Positions 1 to 6,545 of a stretch of DNA of 64,000 bases are shown piece by piece. The translations under genes and the position numbers were made by a program. Source of the DNA: JAGOUY01 sp964562155 (lineage in GTDB: Bacteria; Patescibacteriota; Patescibacteriia; 2-12-FULL-60-25). Location of the stretch: assembly GCA_964562155.1 (NCBI GenBank), contig CAZLRU010000001.1, positions 45,702 to 109,701 on the forward strand, read 5' to 3'. Below the pieces are notes generated by a model, which searched no databases, was not told the origin of the DNA, and saw only the letters and a program-made list of their open reading frames with translations. How positions within the stretch are numbered: position 1 is the first letter of the stretch; each line of letters begins with the position of its first letter.

Positions 1-332
1 TTGATCCGGCCGGAAGAGCTTTTATTGCTTGTGGCCGCATGAATATCTGTTGGCAGCGTCAGAGATTCGGCGAGTTTGATGAGATAGATGCCATTGTGTT
101 CCAGAGGCTGTTCAATATTGTGTTTGAAGAGGAGGCCGCGTTTTAAAATATCTTCAACCGATTCGCCTTTGCGAGGTAGGTATGAACCACGAACTCGATA
201 GACTTCGTCGGTTAACGACAGGTCTAATGAAGCGGGTTGGACGGCGATGTCTTGCGTCACGCCATGTATAGCTCCAGAAGCCATGAGTTCGCGGATGGTT
301 TGATAGGGCAAAGCGCCTTGAGAAGCTGGCAT
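1..332 (-). CDS. dcd: 2'-deoxycytidine 5'-triphosphate deaminase (DCD family), N-terminal part
   Basis: The reading frame starts at an ATG at 330-332 and runs off the left end of the window without a stop, giving about 110 residues. The N-terminus reads GALPYQTIRELMASGAI, followed by QPASLDLSL, and the visible end is NKSSSGRI. These match the opening blocks of the long DCD-type dCTP deaminases, where QPASLDL and the N-x-KSS-x-GR signature contribute to the nucleotide site. The enzyme deaminates dCTP to dUTP for thymidylate synthesis in the cytosol. The catalytic glutamate region lies outside the window. It is transcribed away from the small unit at 391-672. Family assignment is fairly sure; activity cannot be judged from the fragment. 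Confidence 0.75.
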   Translation of the reverse strand, partial: MPASQGALPYQTIRELMASGAIHGVTQDIAVQPASLDLSLTDEVYRVRGSYLPRKGESVEDILKRGLLFKHNIEQPLEHNGIYLIKLAESLTLPTDIHAATSNKSSSGRI

Positions 333-390
333 AGAAAGATGGTCGCAGCTTAGCGGATGGGAACGCGGCAGCCAACCCCCCGGGTTCCTT

Positions 391-436
391 AAAAAAACAT
401 CTCCCCGAAACCAGGGAAGTGGTTTCGGGGAGATGT
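391..436 (-). terminator. Rho-independent terminator of the small unit
   Basis: A perfect 16-bp stem (397-412 with 421-436, 8-nt loop) is followed on the minus strand by seven T residues (complement of 391-397). It closes the transcript that would start from the promoter at 644-672 and carries the small ORF at 477-614. Confidence 0.8.
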
Positions 437-476
437 GCGAGGAGTGCCTCGCAGCTCAGGGAAGGGGTGGGGGGGG

Positions 477-614
477 TCAGGGGTGCGCGACGAGGGTGGC
501 ACCCATGATAGGTGCCGCTGATGGGCGATTGTGGAGTACTAGGCACTCTACTCCGTAGAGTAGAGCCATGACAGGTACCAGGGCTACCGGGAAAAGCAAC
601 CAGAATCCACGCAT
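477..614 (-). CDS. Candidate 45-residue hydrophobic peptide
   Basis: A short frame begins MRGFWLLFPVALVPVM and continues through one hydrophobic segment (residues 4-27) to a TGA at 477-479. A GAAAGGGG stretch lies about 8 nt before the ATG. A promoter (TTGACC at 667-672, AATACT at 644-649, 17-bp spacer) lies upstream and a perfect terminator directly downstream, so it looks like a self-contained transcription unit of about 245 nt. I do not recognise the peptide. It could be a one-span membrane peptide, or the transcript could be a small RNA and the frame a chance ORF. Confidence 0.4.
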   Translation of the reverse strand: MRGFWLLFPVALVPVMALLYGVECLVLHNRPSAAPIMGATLVAHP

Positions 615-643
615 CGCCGTGACCCCTTTCTTTGGGTTGGGAT

Positions 644-672
644 AGTATTCCTGCTTTTTGCGTTTTGGTCAA
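644..672 (-). promoter_or_regulatory. Promoter of the small unit at 391-637
   Basis: On the minus strand TTGACC (667-672) is separated by 17 bp from AATACT (644-649), four of six matches to the -10 consensus. The predicted start near 637 lies 23 nt before the ATG of the small ORF. Confidence 0.5.
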
Positions 673-712
673 GGGTTTTCCTCTCTTTTTGCTTTATGTT
701 AGCCGTAAAATA

Positions 713-750
713 CATCTCTCCGACGTCGTGTAAATGAGGTCGGGGAGATG
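713..750. other. Hairpin in the 615-893 spacer
   Basis: A 12-bp stem pairs 713-724 with 739-750 (one G-U pair) around a 14-nt loop. The sequence CATCTCYCCGA resembles the stem of the terminator at 397-436. The rest of the spacer between 673 and 850 shows nothing else that I can support. Confidence 0.35.
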
Positions 751-850
751 AGTGAGAATGAATCTCGCGGTCGATTTTGGGTACGTTGTTCAGACAATCT
801 TTCAGGGTCTATTCCTCTTAGAGGGGTTTTTGGATTGATGTTTTTTCGTC

Positions 851-880
851 AAAAAAACACTCTCGATGAGCGAGAGTGTT
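851..880 (-). terminator. rplA terminator
   Basis: A 10-bp stem (856-865 with 871-880) is followed on the minus strand by a run of T residues (complement of 851-857), 14 nt after the rplA stop codon. Confidence 0.85.
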
Positions 881-893
881 TTCTCTTTCTTGA

Positions 894-1586
894 TTAGGCG
901 AACACGGCTGGATCGACTTTGATGCCGGGGCCCATGGTGGACGTAACCGTGATGGATTTGAGGTAGGTACCCTTGGCGGAAGCTGGTTTACACTTTTTGA
1001 CTGCTTCGACGAGGGTGCTTAGATTTTCTCCGATTTTGTTTGCATCAAGAGATGCTTTTGCGATGGCTTGATGAATGTTTCCGCTTGTATCGTTCTTGAA
1101 GGAAACCTTACCGCGCTTGATTTCTTCAATCATTTTTTTGACGTTTGGTCCGACGGTATCCGTTTTTGGATTAGGCATGAGACCGATAGGGCCTAAAACT
1201 TTGGCAACCTTGGACATCTTGGCCATCATATCAGGGGTTGCGACGACGACGTCGGCGTCAACTTTGCCTTTTTGAGCGATCTCGGTGATCAAGTCTTCGC
1301 CGCCCACGATATCGGCACCAGCTTCCTTAGCCTCGGCTTCTTTGGCAGGAGCGACGATGGCCGCGACGCGTTTGGTTTTACCGATGGAGTGAGGGAAGAT
1401 GATGGTGGAACGAACCTGCTGTTCTCCCTTTTTGACGTCGATTCCTAAGTTAATATGGACTTCGATCGTGCTATCAAATTTGGTGGTTGAGGTCTTTTTC
1501 GCGAGCTCAACAGCCTCGGTTAGGGTGTAGAGCTGTTTTGGGTTAATGAGCTTTTTGGCCTCAGTATAGCGTTTTCCTACGGGCAT
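894..1586 (-). CDS. rplA: 50S ribosomal protein L1 (uL1)
   Basis: This is ribosomal protein L1, which forms the L1 stalk of the large subunit and in many bacteria represses its own mRNA. The frame extends to a GTG at 1628. I chose the internal ATG at 1584-1586 because MPVGKRYTEAKKLINPKQLYT matches the family's normal beginning, giving 230 residues, the usual length. Diagnostic blocks include GADIVGGEDLI, KVLGPIGLMPNPKTDTV and GNIHQAIAK. The gene stands alone: rplK and rplJ/L, its common neighbours, are absent. A strong promoter lies at 1647-1674 and a terminator at 851-880. The leader carries GTGGGAGG, the sequence of the L1 site in 23S rRNA (see findings). Confidence 0.95.
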   Translation of the reverse strand: MPVGKRYTEAKKLINPKQLYTLTEAVELAKKTSTTKFDSTIEVHINLGIDVKKGEQQVRSTIIFPHSIGKTKRVAAIVAPAKEAEAKEAGADIVGGEDLITEIAQKGKVDADVVVATPDMMAKMSKVAKVLGPIGLMPNPKTDTVGPNVKKMIEEIKRGKVSFKNDTSGNIHQAIAKASLDANKIGENLSTLVEAVKKCKPASAKGTYLKSITVTSTMGPGIKVDPAVFA

Positions 1587-1646
1587 ATCGTGGTTCAGGT
1601 GGCCAGATGTATTCGTCTGACCTCCCACAATGAATAAAGTGTGGCT

Positions 1647-1674
1647 ATTATACGGATTTGTGCTAGATTGTCAA
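1647..1674 (-). promoter_or_regulatory. rplA promoter
   Basis: On the minus strand a perfect TTGACA (1669-1674) and a perfect TATAAT (1647-1652) are separated by 16 bp. Transcription should start near 1640, giving a leader of about 54 nt before the chosen rplA start. Confidence 0.85.
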
Positions 1675-1684
1675 TCACTCTCTT

Positions 1685-2614
1685 ATGCATCTCGCCATTC
1701 TTTCTTGCAGTAATCCTTCCGAGGATAGCCAGGCCTATACAAAATACCCTGATTCTGTAACGGGAGCGGAGCGTATTAAAGAAGCGGCAGAAGCTCGCGG
1801 TCATCAGGTTTCTCGTTTCTACGAGCCTAAATTTTGTTTTGAGTATCAAGGAAATGCTTCTCGGTCCTGGTATGAAGCGCAGCCATTTACCGGAGCGGAT
1901 GTGATCGTGTATCGCCCTAATTTTATAGAAGAGCCCTCATTGCATACGTATGTTCCCGAGCGCTTGTGTTTGGGGGGCGAGCTTGTTCTCAATGGTACCC
2001 CTAAGATTTTGGAGATCAAGAACAAGATCATTCAACACATGCGTTTGGCGGAAGCGGGCATTCCTATTCCTCGGTTTGCGTTGGCTAAGGATCCTCAAGC
2101 GGCGACCTCGGTTGTTGATCGACTCGGATTTCCTTTGATCGTGAAAGTATCGTTCGGTACGCATGGTAAGGGGGTGTTTTATGCGGGTAATTGGGAAACA
2201 TTTCAGCCGATATTGGATTATTTGGATGTACGCGATGGGAATCCTGTTATTCTGGAAGAGTTTATTGCGGCTGCACAAAGCAAAGATATTCGCGCCTTTG
2301 TTGTGGGTGGACGGGTTGTGGCTTCCATGGAGCGAACAGCGCGTAGCAAAGATATTCGAGCGAATGCTTCTATTGGTGGTACTGGTACGGCTATTCACCT
2401 ATCTCCTGAAGACGAGGCTCTTGCTCTGCGGGCCGCAGCTGTTTTTGATCTTGATATTGCGGGTGTTGATTTAATCCGTTCTGATCGAGGAACATTGGTC
2501 CTAGAAGTGAATGCGAATCCCGGTTTTCGAGAATTGGAGGCCTGTACCGGTATTGACGTGGCGGCGGCGATTGTTGAATATGCGGAGCAGCGAGTTAAGA
2601 GTCGGAACGTATAA
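1685..2614 (+). CDS. ATP-grasp amino-acid ligase, RimK/LysX/CofF-like
   Basis: A 309-residue ATP-grasp protein of the RimK branch, which joins an amino acid (usually glutamate) to a carboxylate using ATP. Visible motifs are the glycine-rich lid KVSFGTHGKGVF (154-165), LEEFI (190-194), the arginine-rich segment RTARSKDIRANASIGG, and the Mg-binding LEVNANPGF (273-281). The substrate cannot be read from sequence: the branch includes RimK (S6 glutamylation), LysX, MptN and CofF (F420 alpha-glutamyl ligase). It is the first gene of a plus-strand cassette ending in a CofE-like F420 glutamyl ligase, so a CofF-like role is an attractive inference. The start is the ATG at 1685, after a pyrimidine stretch and no Shine-Dalgarno. 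Confidence 0.85.
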   Translation: MHLAILSCSNPSEDSQAYTKYPDSVTGAERIKEAAEARGHQVSRFYEPKFCFEYQGNASRSWYEAQPFTGADVIVYRPNFIEEPSLHTYVPERLCLGGELVLNGTPKILEIKNKIIQHMRLAEAGIPIPRFALAKDPQAATSVVDRLGFPLIVKVSFGTHGKGVFYAGNWETFQPILDYLDVRDGNPVILEEFIAAAQSKDIRAFVVGGRVVASMERTARSKDIRANASIGGTGTAIHLSPEDEALALRAAAVFDLDIAGVDLIRSDRGTLVLEVNANPGFRELEACTGIDVAAAIVEYAEQRVKSRNV

Positions 2615-2685
2615 TCCACGCCTCTATGCTGCAAAATGGTCGGACCATGACGTGGTCGAGTGAACAATAAATCAGATCATGATGC

Positions 2686-3405
2686 GTGCCACGCCGATAT
2701 CGGATTGTGGAGTCTGTTTTTTATCTGATTTTATTTTTTGCTTTCGTATTTTGTATGGTTCGCTTTGAAAAAATGGATTTCCTGGTCGGTCTTTACGTTT
2801 TTTGTCTTGTCACCGCTGAGCTCATGGGCTCGAAAACGGTGCCGCTCGCGACGATCGGTGGATTTCATCTTACGTTTAGCGTGGCCGTTTTTGTTCTGCC
2901 GCTTCTGTTTATTCTGAATGATGTGATTAGCGAGGTTTATGGGCGCGATCGGGCGCGATCGGTAGCGCTTTTGGGGATTGGAGTCGTGTTTTTATTGGCA
3001 TGTTTTTCCGCTCTCGTCGTGTCTTTACCTCCTTCTTCTCGATTTACCCCTCTGAATCCGGCGTATCGTCAGATTTTTGGAACCTCTTTACGGTTTTCTC
3101 TCGCTTCATTGGTTGCTTTCGTGTGTGCAGAATTGGCTGATGTGGCCGTGTTTGCGCGTATGCGGGCACGATGGGGATCGGCGAGATTGTGGTTACGCGT
3201 TAATGTTTCTAACGTTCTTGCTCAGGGAATTGATACGGTGATCTTTATGACGGTTGCTTTTTGGAGTACGCGAGTATCTATTCATGACAATGCCCTCTTC
3301 CTTATGGGGATCATTCTCCCTTATTGGACTATTAAATGCCTTTGCTCCCTTCTTGAGACCCCACTTGTGTATGTGGGTGTTCATTGGTTGCGACAAGGAA
3401 AATAA
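2686..3405 (+). CDS. Queuosine-precursor transporter family (YhhQ/VUT) membrane protein
   Basis: A 239-residue integral membrane protein with about six hydrophobic segments. LYVFCLVTAELMGSKTV and NDVISEVYGRDRAR match the YhhQ/VUT family, whose characterised members import preQ0/preQ1 or related 7-deazapurines across the inner membrane. The start is a GTG at 2686, because an in-frame TGA at 2680-2682 prevents extension. The next gene begins 2 nt after its stop. No queuosine synthesis gene is present in the window. In this cassette of flavin/deazaflavin-like genes the cargo could be another deazaheterocycle, which is inference. Confidence 0.85.
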   Translation: MPRRYRIVESVFYLILFFAFVFCMVRFEKMDFLVGLYVFCLVTAELMGSKTVPLATIGGFHLTFSVAVFVLPLLFILNDVISEVYGRDRARSVALLGIGVVFLLACFSALVVSLPPSSRFTPLNPAYRQIFGTSLRFSLASLVAFVCAELADVAVFARMRARWGSARLWLRVNVSNVLAQGIDTVIFMTVAFWSTRVSIHDNALFLMGIILPYWTIKCLCSLLETPLVYVGVHWLRQGK

Positions 3406-3407
3406 CT

Positions 3408-4127
3408 ATGTACGAAACGCTTGATATTCCTACCTCTTCTTCTCGGCCTTGGGTTTATGCAAATTTTGTCATGACCTTGGATGGAAAGACGGCCGTCGGT
3501 TCTCTCCAAAAATCGTATTGGCCGATTGGGAGTACGGTTGATTTTGAGGCAATGAGACATTTGCGTATGCAGGCTGATTTACTGGTTCATGGCAGAAAGA
3601 CCGCTTGTTTTTATCCAACGTTACATCGTCTTCGAGTACCGTCGTTTCAAGAAGCTCGTCGAGCGCACGGGCGCGATCCGCACTTGGCTTACGCGGTTGT
3701 GTCCGAGCAGGTACACGATGAGCTCATTCCGTTTGTGGCAACGCAAGCGGGTATCCCAACCTATTTGATTGCGACTGAGACTTCTTCTGTTTCCCCGGCG
3801 CTTGAGTGTTGCACGACGGTTGCTCGTATTGGTCAGGCGCGATTAGATGTTCGCTGTTTTCTTGATTGGTGTTGGGAGCGTGGGTATAAACGCGTCTTGC
3901 TGGAGGGCGGAGCCCAGTTGTTTCAAGCGTTTTTAGAAGCGGGGTGTGTGGATGATCTTTTTTTGACCGTGACCCCCACCTTTATTGGCGGTGTTCCTGG
4001 TCAAACCAAGAGCTTGTTGGAGCATGGATTGTTTCCGCCTGAACAGCTTCCTCGTGGACGATTAATTTCCTGTCAGTCCGTCGACGGAGAGGTGTTTTTG
4101 CGCTATCGTTTTTCTGATCTCGTGTAA
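3408..4127 (+). CDS. RibD C-terminal domain reductase (DHFR-like)
   Basis: A 239-residue stand-alone RibD_C protein. The N-terminal motif VYANFVMTLDGKTA, then GSTVDFEAMRHLRMQADLLVHGRKTA, and later VLLEGGAQLFQAFLEAGCVDDLFLTVTPTFIGG follow the family order for an NADPH-binding reductase of ribosylaminopyrimidines. The frame could begin at a GTG at 3384 inside the previous gene; I chose the ATG at 3408. The deaminase domain of full RibD is absent, and no other riboflavin synthesis gene is nearby. It sits between the YhhQ-like transporter and the CofE-like ligase with 2-nt gaps, so it is probably co-translated with them. Confidence 0.85.
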   Translation: MYETLDIPTSSSRPWVYANFVMTLDGKTAVGSLQKSYWPIGSTVDFEAMRHLRMQADLLVHGRKTACFYPTLHRLRVPSFQEARRAHGRDPHLAYAVVSEQVHDELIPFVATQAGIPTYLIATETSSVSPALECCTTVARIGQARLDVRCFLDWCWERGYKRVLLEGGAQLFQAFLEAGCVDDLFLTVTPTFIGGVPGQTKSLLEHGLFPPEQLPRGRLISCQSVDGEVFLRYRFSDLV

Positions 4128-4129
4128 TT

Positions 4130-4819
4130 ATGAATAGCTATTCGATTCAAACGTCGGTTTTTGCTCCGGGTCAAGATTTGCGAGCGTTTATTCGGGCGCA
4201 TGTTCCGACTTTGTCTGAGGGTTCTATCTTGTTAGTCGCCTCCAAATTATTCGCGCTTGCACAGGGGAGGGTTGTTCCTCAGGAGGGGGTAAACAAGGAT
4301 GCGCTTATCGCACAGGAATCCACTCGTGTTTTTCCTATTGTGCCCGGTCTTGCTCTGACTTACAAAGATGGTCACTGGTGTCCGAATGCGGGTATTGATG
4401 CCTCGAATGCCTTTGGTCAGTATGTTTTGTGGCCGCTTCATCCCATGGAAGAAGCGCAGGCGCTGTGTGAATGGATGCGTTCCACGTATGGAGTTCAGCG
4501 CTGTGGAATCGTGATGACGGATAGCCGCGTCTTTCCTGCTCGGCATGGAGTCACGGCGTTTGCGCTCGGATATGCCGGTTTTTTGGGGCTTAAGGATTAT
4601 CGGGGCAAGGCTGACTTAGCCGGTCGGCCTATGGAGTATACGGTTGTGAATGTGGCTGATTGTTTGGCTACGACGGGGGCGTTTCTTATGGGGGAGGGGA
4701 GTGAATCTCAGCCATTAGCTATTATTGAAGGGGCGCCTGTTGAGTTTGTCGCAGGGTCTTTGCATGAGGAATTGTGTATGGATCCGAAGAAGGATTTGTT
4801 TCGTGCCTTATGGTCTTAA
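4130..4819 (+). CDS. CofE-like coenzyme F420-0:L-glutamate ligase
   Basis: A 229-residue member of the F420-0 gamma-glutamyl ligase family, which adds glutamate to the phospholactate tail of the deazaflavin F420 using GTP. Conserved blocks are NAGIDASN (86-93), MTDS (129-132), DYRGKADLAGRP (156-167), VNVADCLA (173-180) and MGEGSE (187-192). It follows the RibD-like gene by 2 nt and ends the cassette before tRNA-Leu. No cofC, cofD, cofG or cofH is visible in the window, so F420 synthesis from scratch is not supported. Glutamylation of an imported deazaflavin, or a different substrate, is possible. Confidence 0.85.
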   Translation: MNSYSIQTSVFAPGQDLRAFIRAHVPTLSEGSILLVASKLFALAQGRVVPQEGVNKDALIAQESTRVFPIVPGLALTYKDGHWCPNAGIDASNAFGQYVLWPLHPMEEAQALCEWMRSTYGVQRCGIVMTDSRVFPARHGVTAFALGYAGFLGLKDYRGKADLAGRPMEYTVVNVADCLATTGAFLMGEGSESQPLAIIEGAPVEFVAGSLHEELCMDPKKDLFRALWS

Positions 4820-4873
4820 GGCTTGGGGGAGTTGTCTGAGTTTGTGTCCCGTGATAAAAAGACGCTGCCTCCT

Positions 4874-4958
4874 GCCCGGGTGGCGGAATTGGTAGACGCA
4901 CCTGACTTAAGATCAGGCACCGAAAGGTATAAGGGTTCGAGTCCCTTCCTGGGCACCA
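4874..4958 (+). tRNA. tRNA-Leu (anticodon TAA)
   Basis: A complete cloverleaf with acceptor GCCCGGG, a D-arm with TGGTAGACG, the anticodon stem-loop CCTGA-CTTAAGA-TCAGG giving anticodon TAA, a variable arm, and T-arm GGGTTCGAGTCCC. The CCA end is encoded (4956-4958). It follows the CofE-like gene on the same strand. Confidence 0.97.
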
Positions 4959-5030
4959 TGTCAAAACAGCGCTATAAATGCGTTGTTTTTAGTTATTGCC
5001 GTTCACGTGGCGCGGCCATGTATCTTTTGA

Positions 5031-5059
5031 TTGACATCCGCCTTGTATCGTTGCATTCT
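5031..5059 (+). promoter_or_regulatory. Promoter of the structured RNA before mscL
   Basis: A perfect TTGACA (5031-5036) with a 17-bp spacer to CATTCT (5054-5059), a weak -10. Transcription would start near 5066, exactly where the long closing helix of the RNA begins. Confidence 0.5.
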
Positions 5060-5065
5060 AGGAGC

Positions 5066-5310
5066 AAGGTCGGTGTGAGGATTCGGGCTAAATTTGGTTC
5101 TTCGGGGTTGGGACTTTAGGTGACCGTGGTTGCCTAGCGATGACCCCAGCGGCGTTAGGCCTTTATGGCCTTATCACCTTCGTACAAACGATTGAATGGG
5201 TAGAAATCATTTCATCATCCGATGGTGGATTGAGTTCTACTCGTTCGATGCGCTGTGCGGCCGGCGTGGCTCACTTGTGAGCGGAACCGAATACCTCACG
5301 CCGGCCTTTT
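5066..5310 (+). ncRNA. Candidate structured RNA or riboswitch upstream of mscL
   Basis: The 5' segment 5066-5086 pairs with 5287-5308 in a 21-bp helix containing only one bulged A (5293) and two G-U pairs. Inside are a 6-bp helix (5118-5123 with 5174-5179) enclosing an 8-bp helix (5132-5139 with 5153-5160), a 15-bp helix (5191-5205 with 5235-5249), and a small hairpin (5269-5282). The 3' strand of the closing helix can instead pair perfectly with 5259-5268, forming a 10-bp hairpin followed by TTTT. The two folds are mutually exclusive, like an antiterminator and terminator. It lies in the mscL leader. It does not match RNase P RNA, SRP RNA, tmRNA, 5S rRNA or the riboswitch classes I can recall. 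A 6S-like RNA is an alternative. Confidence 0.6.
5259..5310 (+). terminator. Terminator at the end of the structured RNA
   Basis: The 10-bp perfect stem GGCCGGCGTG/CACGCCGGCC (5259-5268 with 5297-5306) encloses a smaller hairpin and is followed by TTTTCTGTTT. It competes with the 21-bp closing helix of the upstream RNA and lies 41 nt before mscL. Confidence 0.65.
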
Positions 5311-5350
5311 CTGTTTGCAAAAACCTTTTGTTTTTGTTACGTTTCTCCGC

Positions 5351-5773
5351 ATGAAATCCAAATTCTTCCAAGAATTCAAAGAATTCGCTTTTAAAGGCAA
5401 TGTCATCGATTTAGCCGTTGGTGTCATTATTGGAGCTGCCTTTGGAAAGATTGTGTCATCTCTTGTGAATGACATTATCATGCCGCCTTTTGGATTCTTG
5501 TTGAAAGGGATTGATTTTAAGAGTTTTGTTTGGGTGTTGCAGCGCGGTTCTGATGGGATGCCGCTCGCAACTGTTAGCTATGGCAATTTTCTTCAGAACT
5601 TATTTGAGTTTTTGATTGTTGGTTTTTCTACCTTCCTTTTGATTCGAGGGATCCAGCGGATTGAGAAACGTTTTCGTCAGGAGGAGAAGGCTAAGGAAGC
5701 GCCACCGGTTCTCGTGTCAGAAGAGGTTGTTTTATTACGGGAAATTCGCGACGCCCTCAAATCGAGTGGCTAG
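5351..5773 (+). CDS. mscL: Large-conductance mechanosensitive channel
   Basis: A 140-residue MscL, the homopentameric membrane channel that opens on osmotic downshock. The N-terminal amphipathic helix and first membrane span are clear in FKEFAFKGNVIDLAVGVIIG. A periplasmic loop follows, then the second span FLIVGFSTFLLIRGIQR and a charged C-terminal helix with LREIRDALKS. The frame is open to 5255, but that extension would run through the upstream RNA; the ATG at 5351 gives the normal family start. No Shine-Dalgarno is visible. Expression may depend on readthrough of the terminator-like hairpin at 5259-5310. Confidence 0.95.
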   Translation: MKSKFFQEFKEFAFKGNVIDLAVGVIIGAAFGKIVSSLVNDIIMPPFGFLLKGIDFKSFVWVLQRGSDGMPLATVSYGNFLQNLFEFLIVGFSTFLLIRGIQRIEKRFRQEEKAKEAPPVLVSEEVVLLREIRDALKSSG

Positions 5774-5831
5774 GGGGTAGACTTGCTTGTCTTAAGGCTT
5801 TTTGATAGAGTCACGACGTTCCAACTCCCTT

Positions 5832-5906
5832 GCCGAGGTAGCTCAGTGGTAGAGCGAAGGACTGAAAATCCTTGCGTCGCCAGTTCAATCCTGGCCCTCG
5901 GCACCA
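5832..5906 (+). tRNA. tRNA-Phe (anticodon GAA)
   Basis: Acceptor GCCGAGG with CCTCGGC, D-arm GCTCAGTGGTAGAGC, anticodon stem-loop AAGGA-CTGAAAA-TCCTT (anticodon GAA), and T-arm CCAGTTCAATCCTGG. CCA is encoded at 5904-5906. A terminator follows. Confidence 0.97.
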
Positions 5907-5909
5907 TGC

Positions 5910-5936
5910 AAAAGACCCTCTCAAAGGGTTTTTTGC
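5910..5936 (+). terminator. Terminator after tRNA-Phe
   Basis: The hairpin ACCCT-CTCAA-AGGGT (5915-5919 with 5925-5929) is flanked by an A-tract that pairs with the following T-tract. It ends the mscL/tRNA-Phe transcript. Confidence 0.8.
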
Positions 5937-5968
5937 TTTTTGTGTGCAAACTTTTCCTTCTTTGTGCG

Positions 5969-5974
5969 TATAAT
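5969..5974 (+). promoter_or_regulatory. -10 element of a probably leaderless sigma-factor mRNA
   Basis: A perfect TATAAT ends 7 nt before the ATG of the ECF sigma gene (5982), so the transcript should begin at or next to the start codon. No good -35 is visible, which would suit recognition by an alternative sigma or an activator. Confidence 0.5.
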
Positions 5975-5981
5975 AGAATGC

Positions 5982-6545
5982 ATGCCTGGAAGTGGTGGAC
6001 AGGAAGCGTTGTCGGATGCGGAGTTGGTGCGCGAGGCGCAACGATCGCCGGCGGCGTTTAAGATCTTGGTTGACCGTTATTCTGGGCGGTTGTATGCGTT
6101 TTTGCGTCGTTCGTATTTTTTTGAACATGAGGATTTGCAGGATTTGATGCAGGAGGCCTTTTTGCGCATCTATCGTAATTTGAATGGATTTAACCCGTCG
6201 TTTGCGTTTTCGACCTGGGCGTATCAAATTGCTCGTAATACAGCGATTGATGCCTTGCGTAAGAAGCAATCGCGTCCGCAAACGTTTGCATTGGAGCCGG
6301 AGGAGTGGGAGCGGTTGCGATCATCTGATGAAGCTTTGACGGATCATGTTCAGCTTGAGCAGATGAGGAAGGCGATTGCAGAGCTTCCGCTTCCGTACCG
6401 CGAAGTGTTTACTCTGTTTTATTTGGAAGAGAAGACTTACGAAGAGATGATGGATATTTTGAAAAAACCCAAAGGCACGATCGCTTCGCTGCTTAGCCGC
6501 GCTAAGAAACTTTTGCAGGAACAACTCTCACACACCTCTCTATGA
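5982..6545 (+). CDS. ECF-type RNA polymerase sigma factor (sigma-70 family)
   Basis: A 187-residue ECF sigma factor with only regions 2 and 4. Region 2 spans about residues 9-95 and includes ILVDRYSGRLYAFLRRS, DLMQEAFLRIYRNL and FSTWAYQIARNTAIDALRKK. Region 4 (about 130-182) has LPLPYREVFTLFYLEEKTYEEM and a helix-turn-helix ending in SLLSRAKKLLQEQL. The chosen start is the ATG at 5982, just after a -10 box. The stop overlaps the start of the next gene (ATGA), as for a sigma/anti-sigma pair. It would direct transcription of a small envelope-related regulon. The targets are unknown. Confidence 0.92.
   Translation: MPGSGGQEALSDAELVREAQRSPAAFKILVDRYSGRLYAFLRRSYFFEHEDLQDLMQEAFLRIYRNLNGFNPSFAFSTWAYQIARNTAIDALRKKQSRPQTFALEPEEWERLRSSDEALTDHVQLEQMRKAIAELPLPYREVFTLFYLEEKTYEEMMDILKKPKGTIASLLSRAKKLLQEQLSHTSL

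Noticed and set aside
154..672. 172-residue minus-strand frame
   Set aside because: Low-complexity Ser/Pro/Arg composition; it crosses the dCTP deaminase start, a perfect terminator and the small unit's promoter in a different frame.
4960..5350. RNase P RNA or SRP RNA at this position
   Set aside because: The segment GAGGATTCGGGCT recalls the RNase P P4 region, but the conserved GAAAGUCCGGGC, ACAGAA and other core blocks are missing and the length (about 245 nt) is too short; the SRP GGAA/AGCAG motifs are absent.
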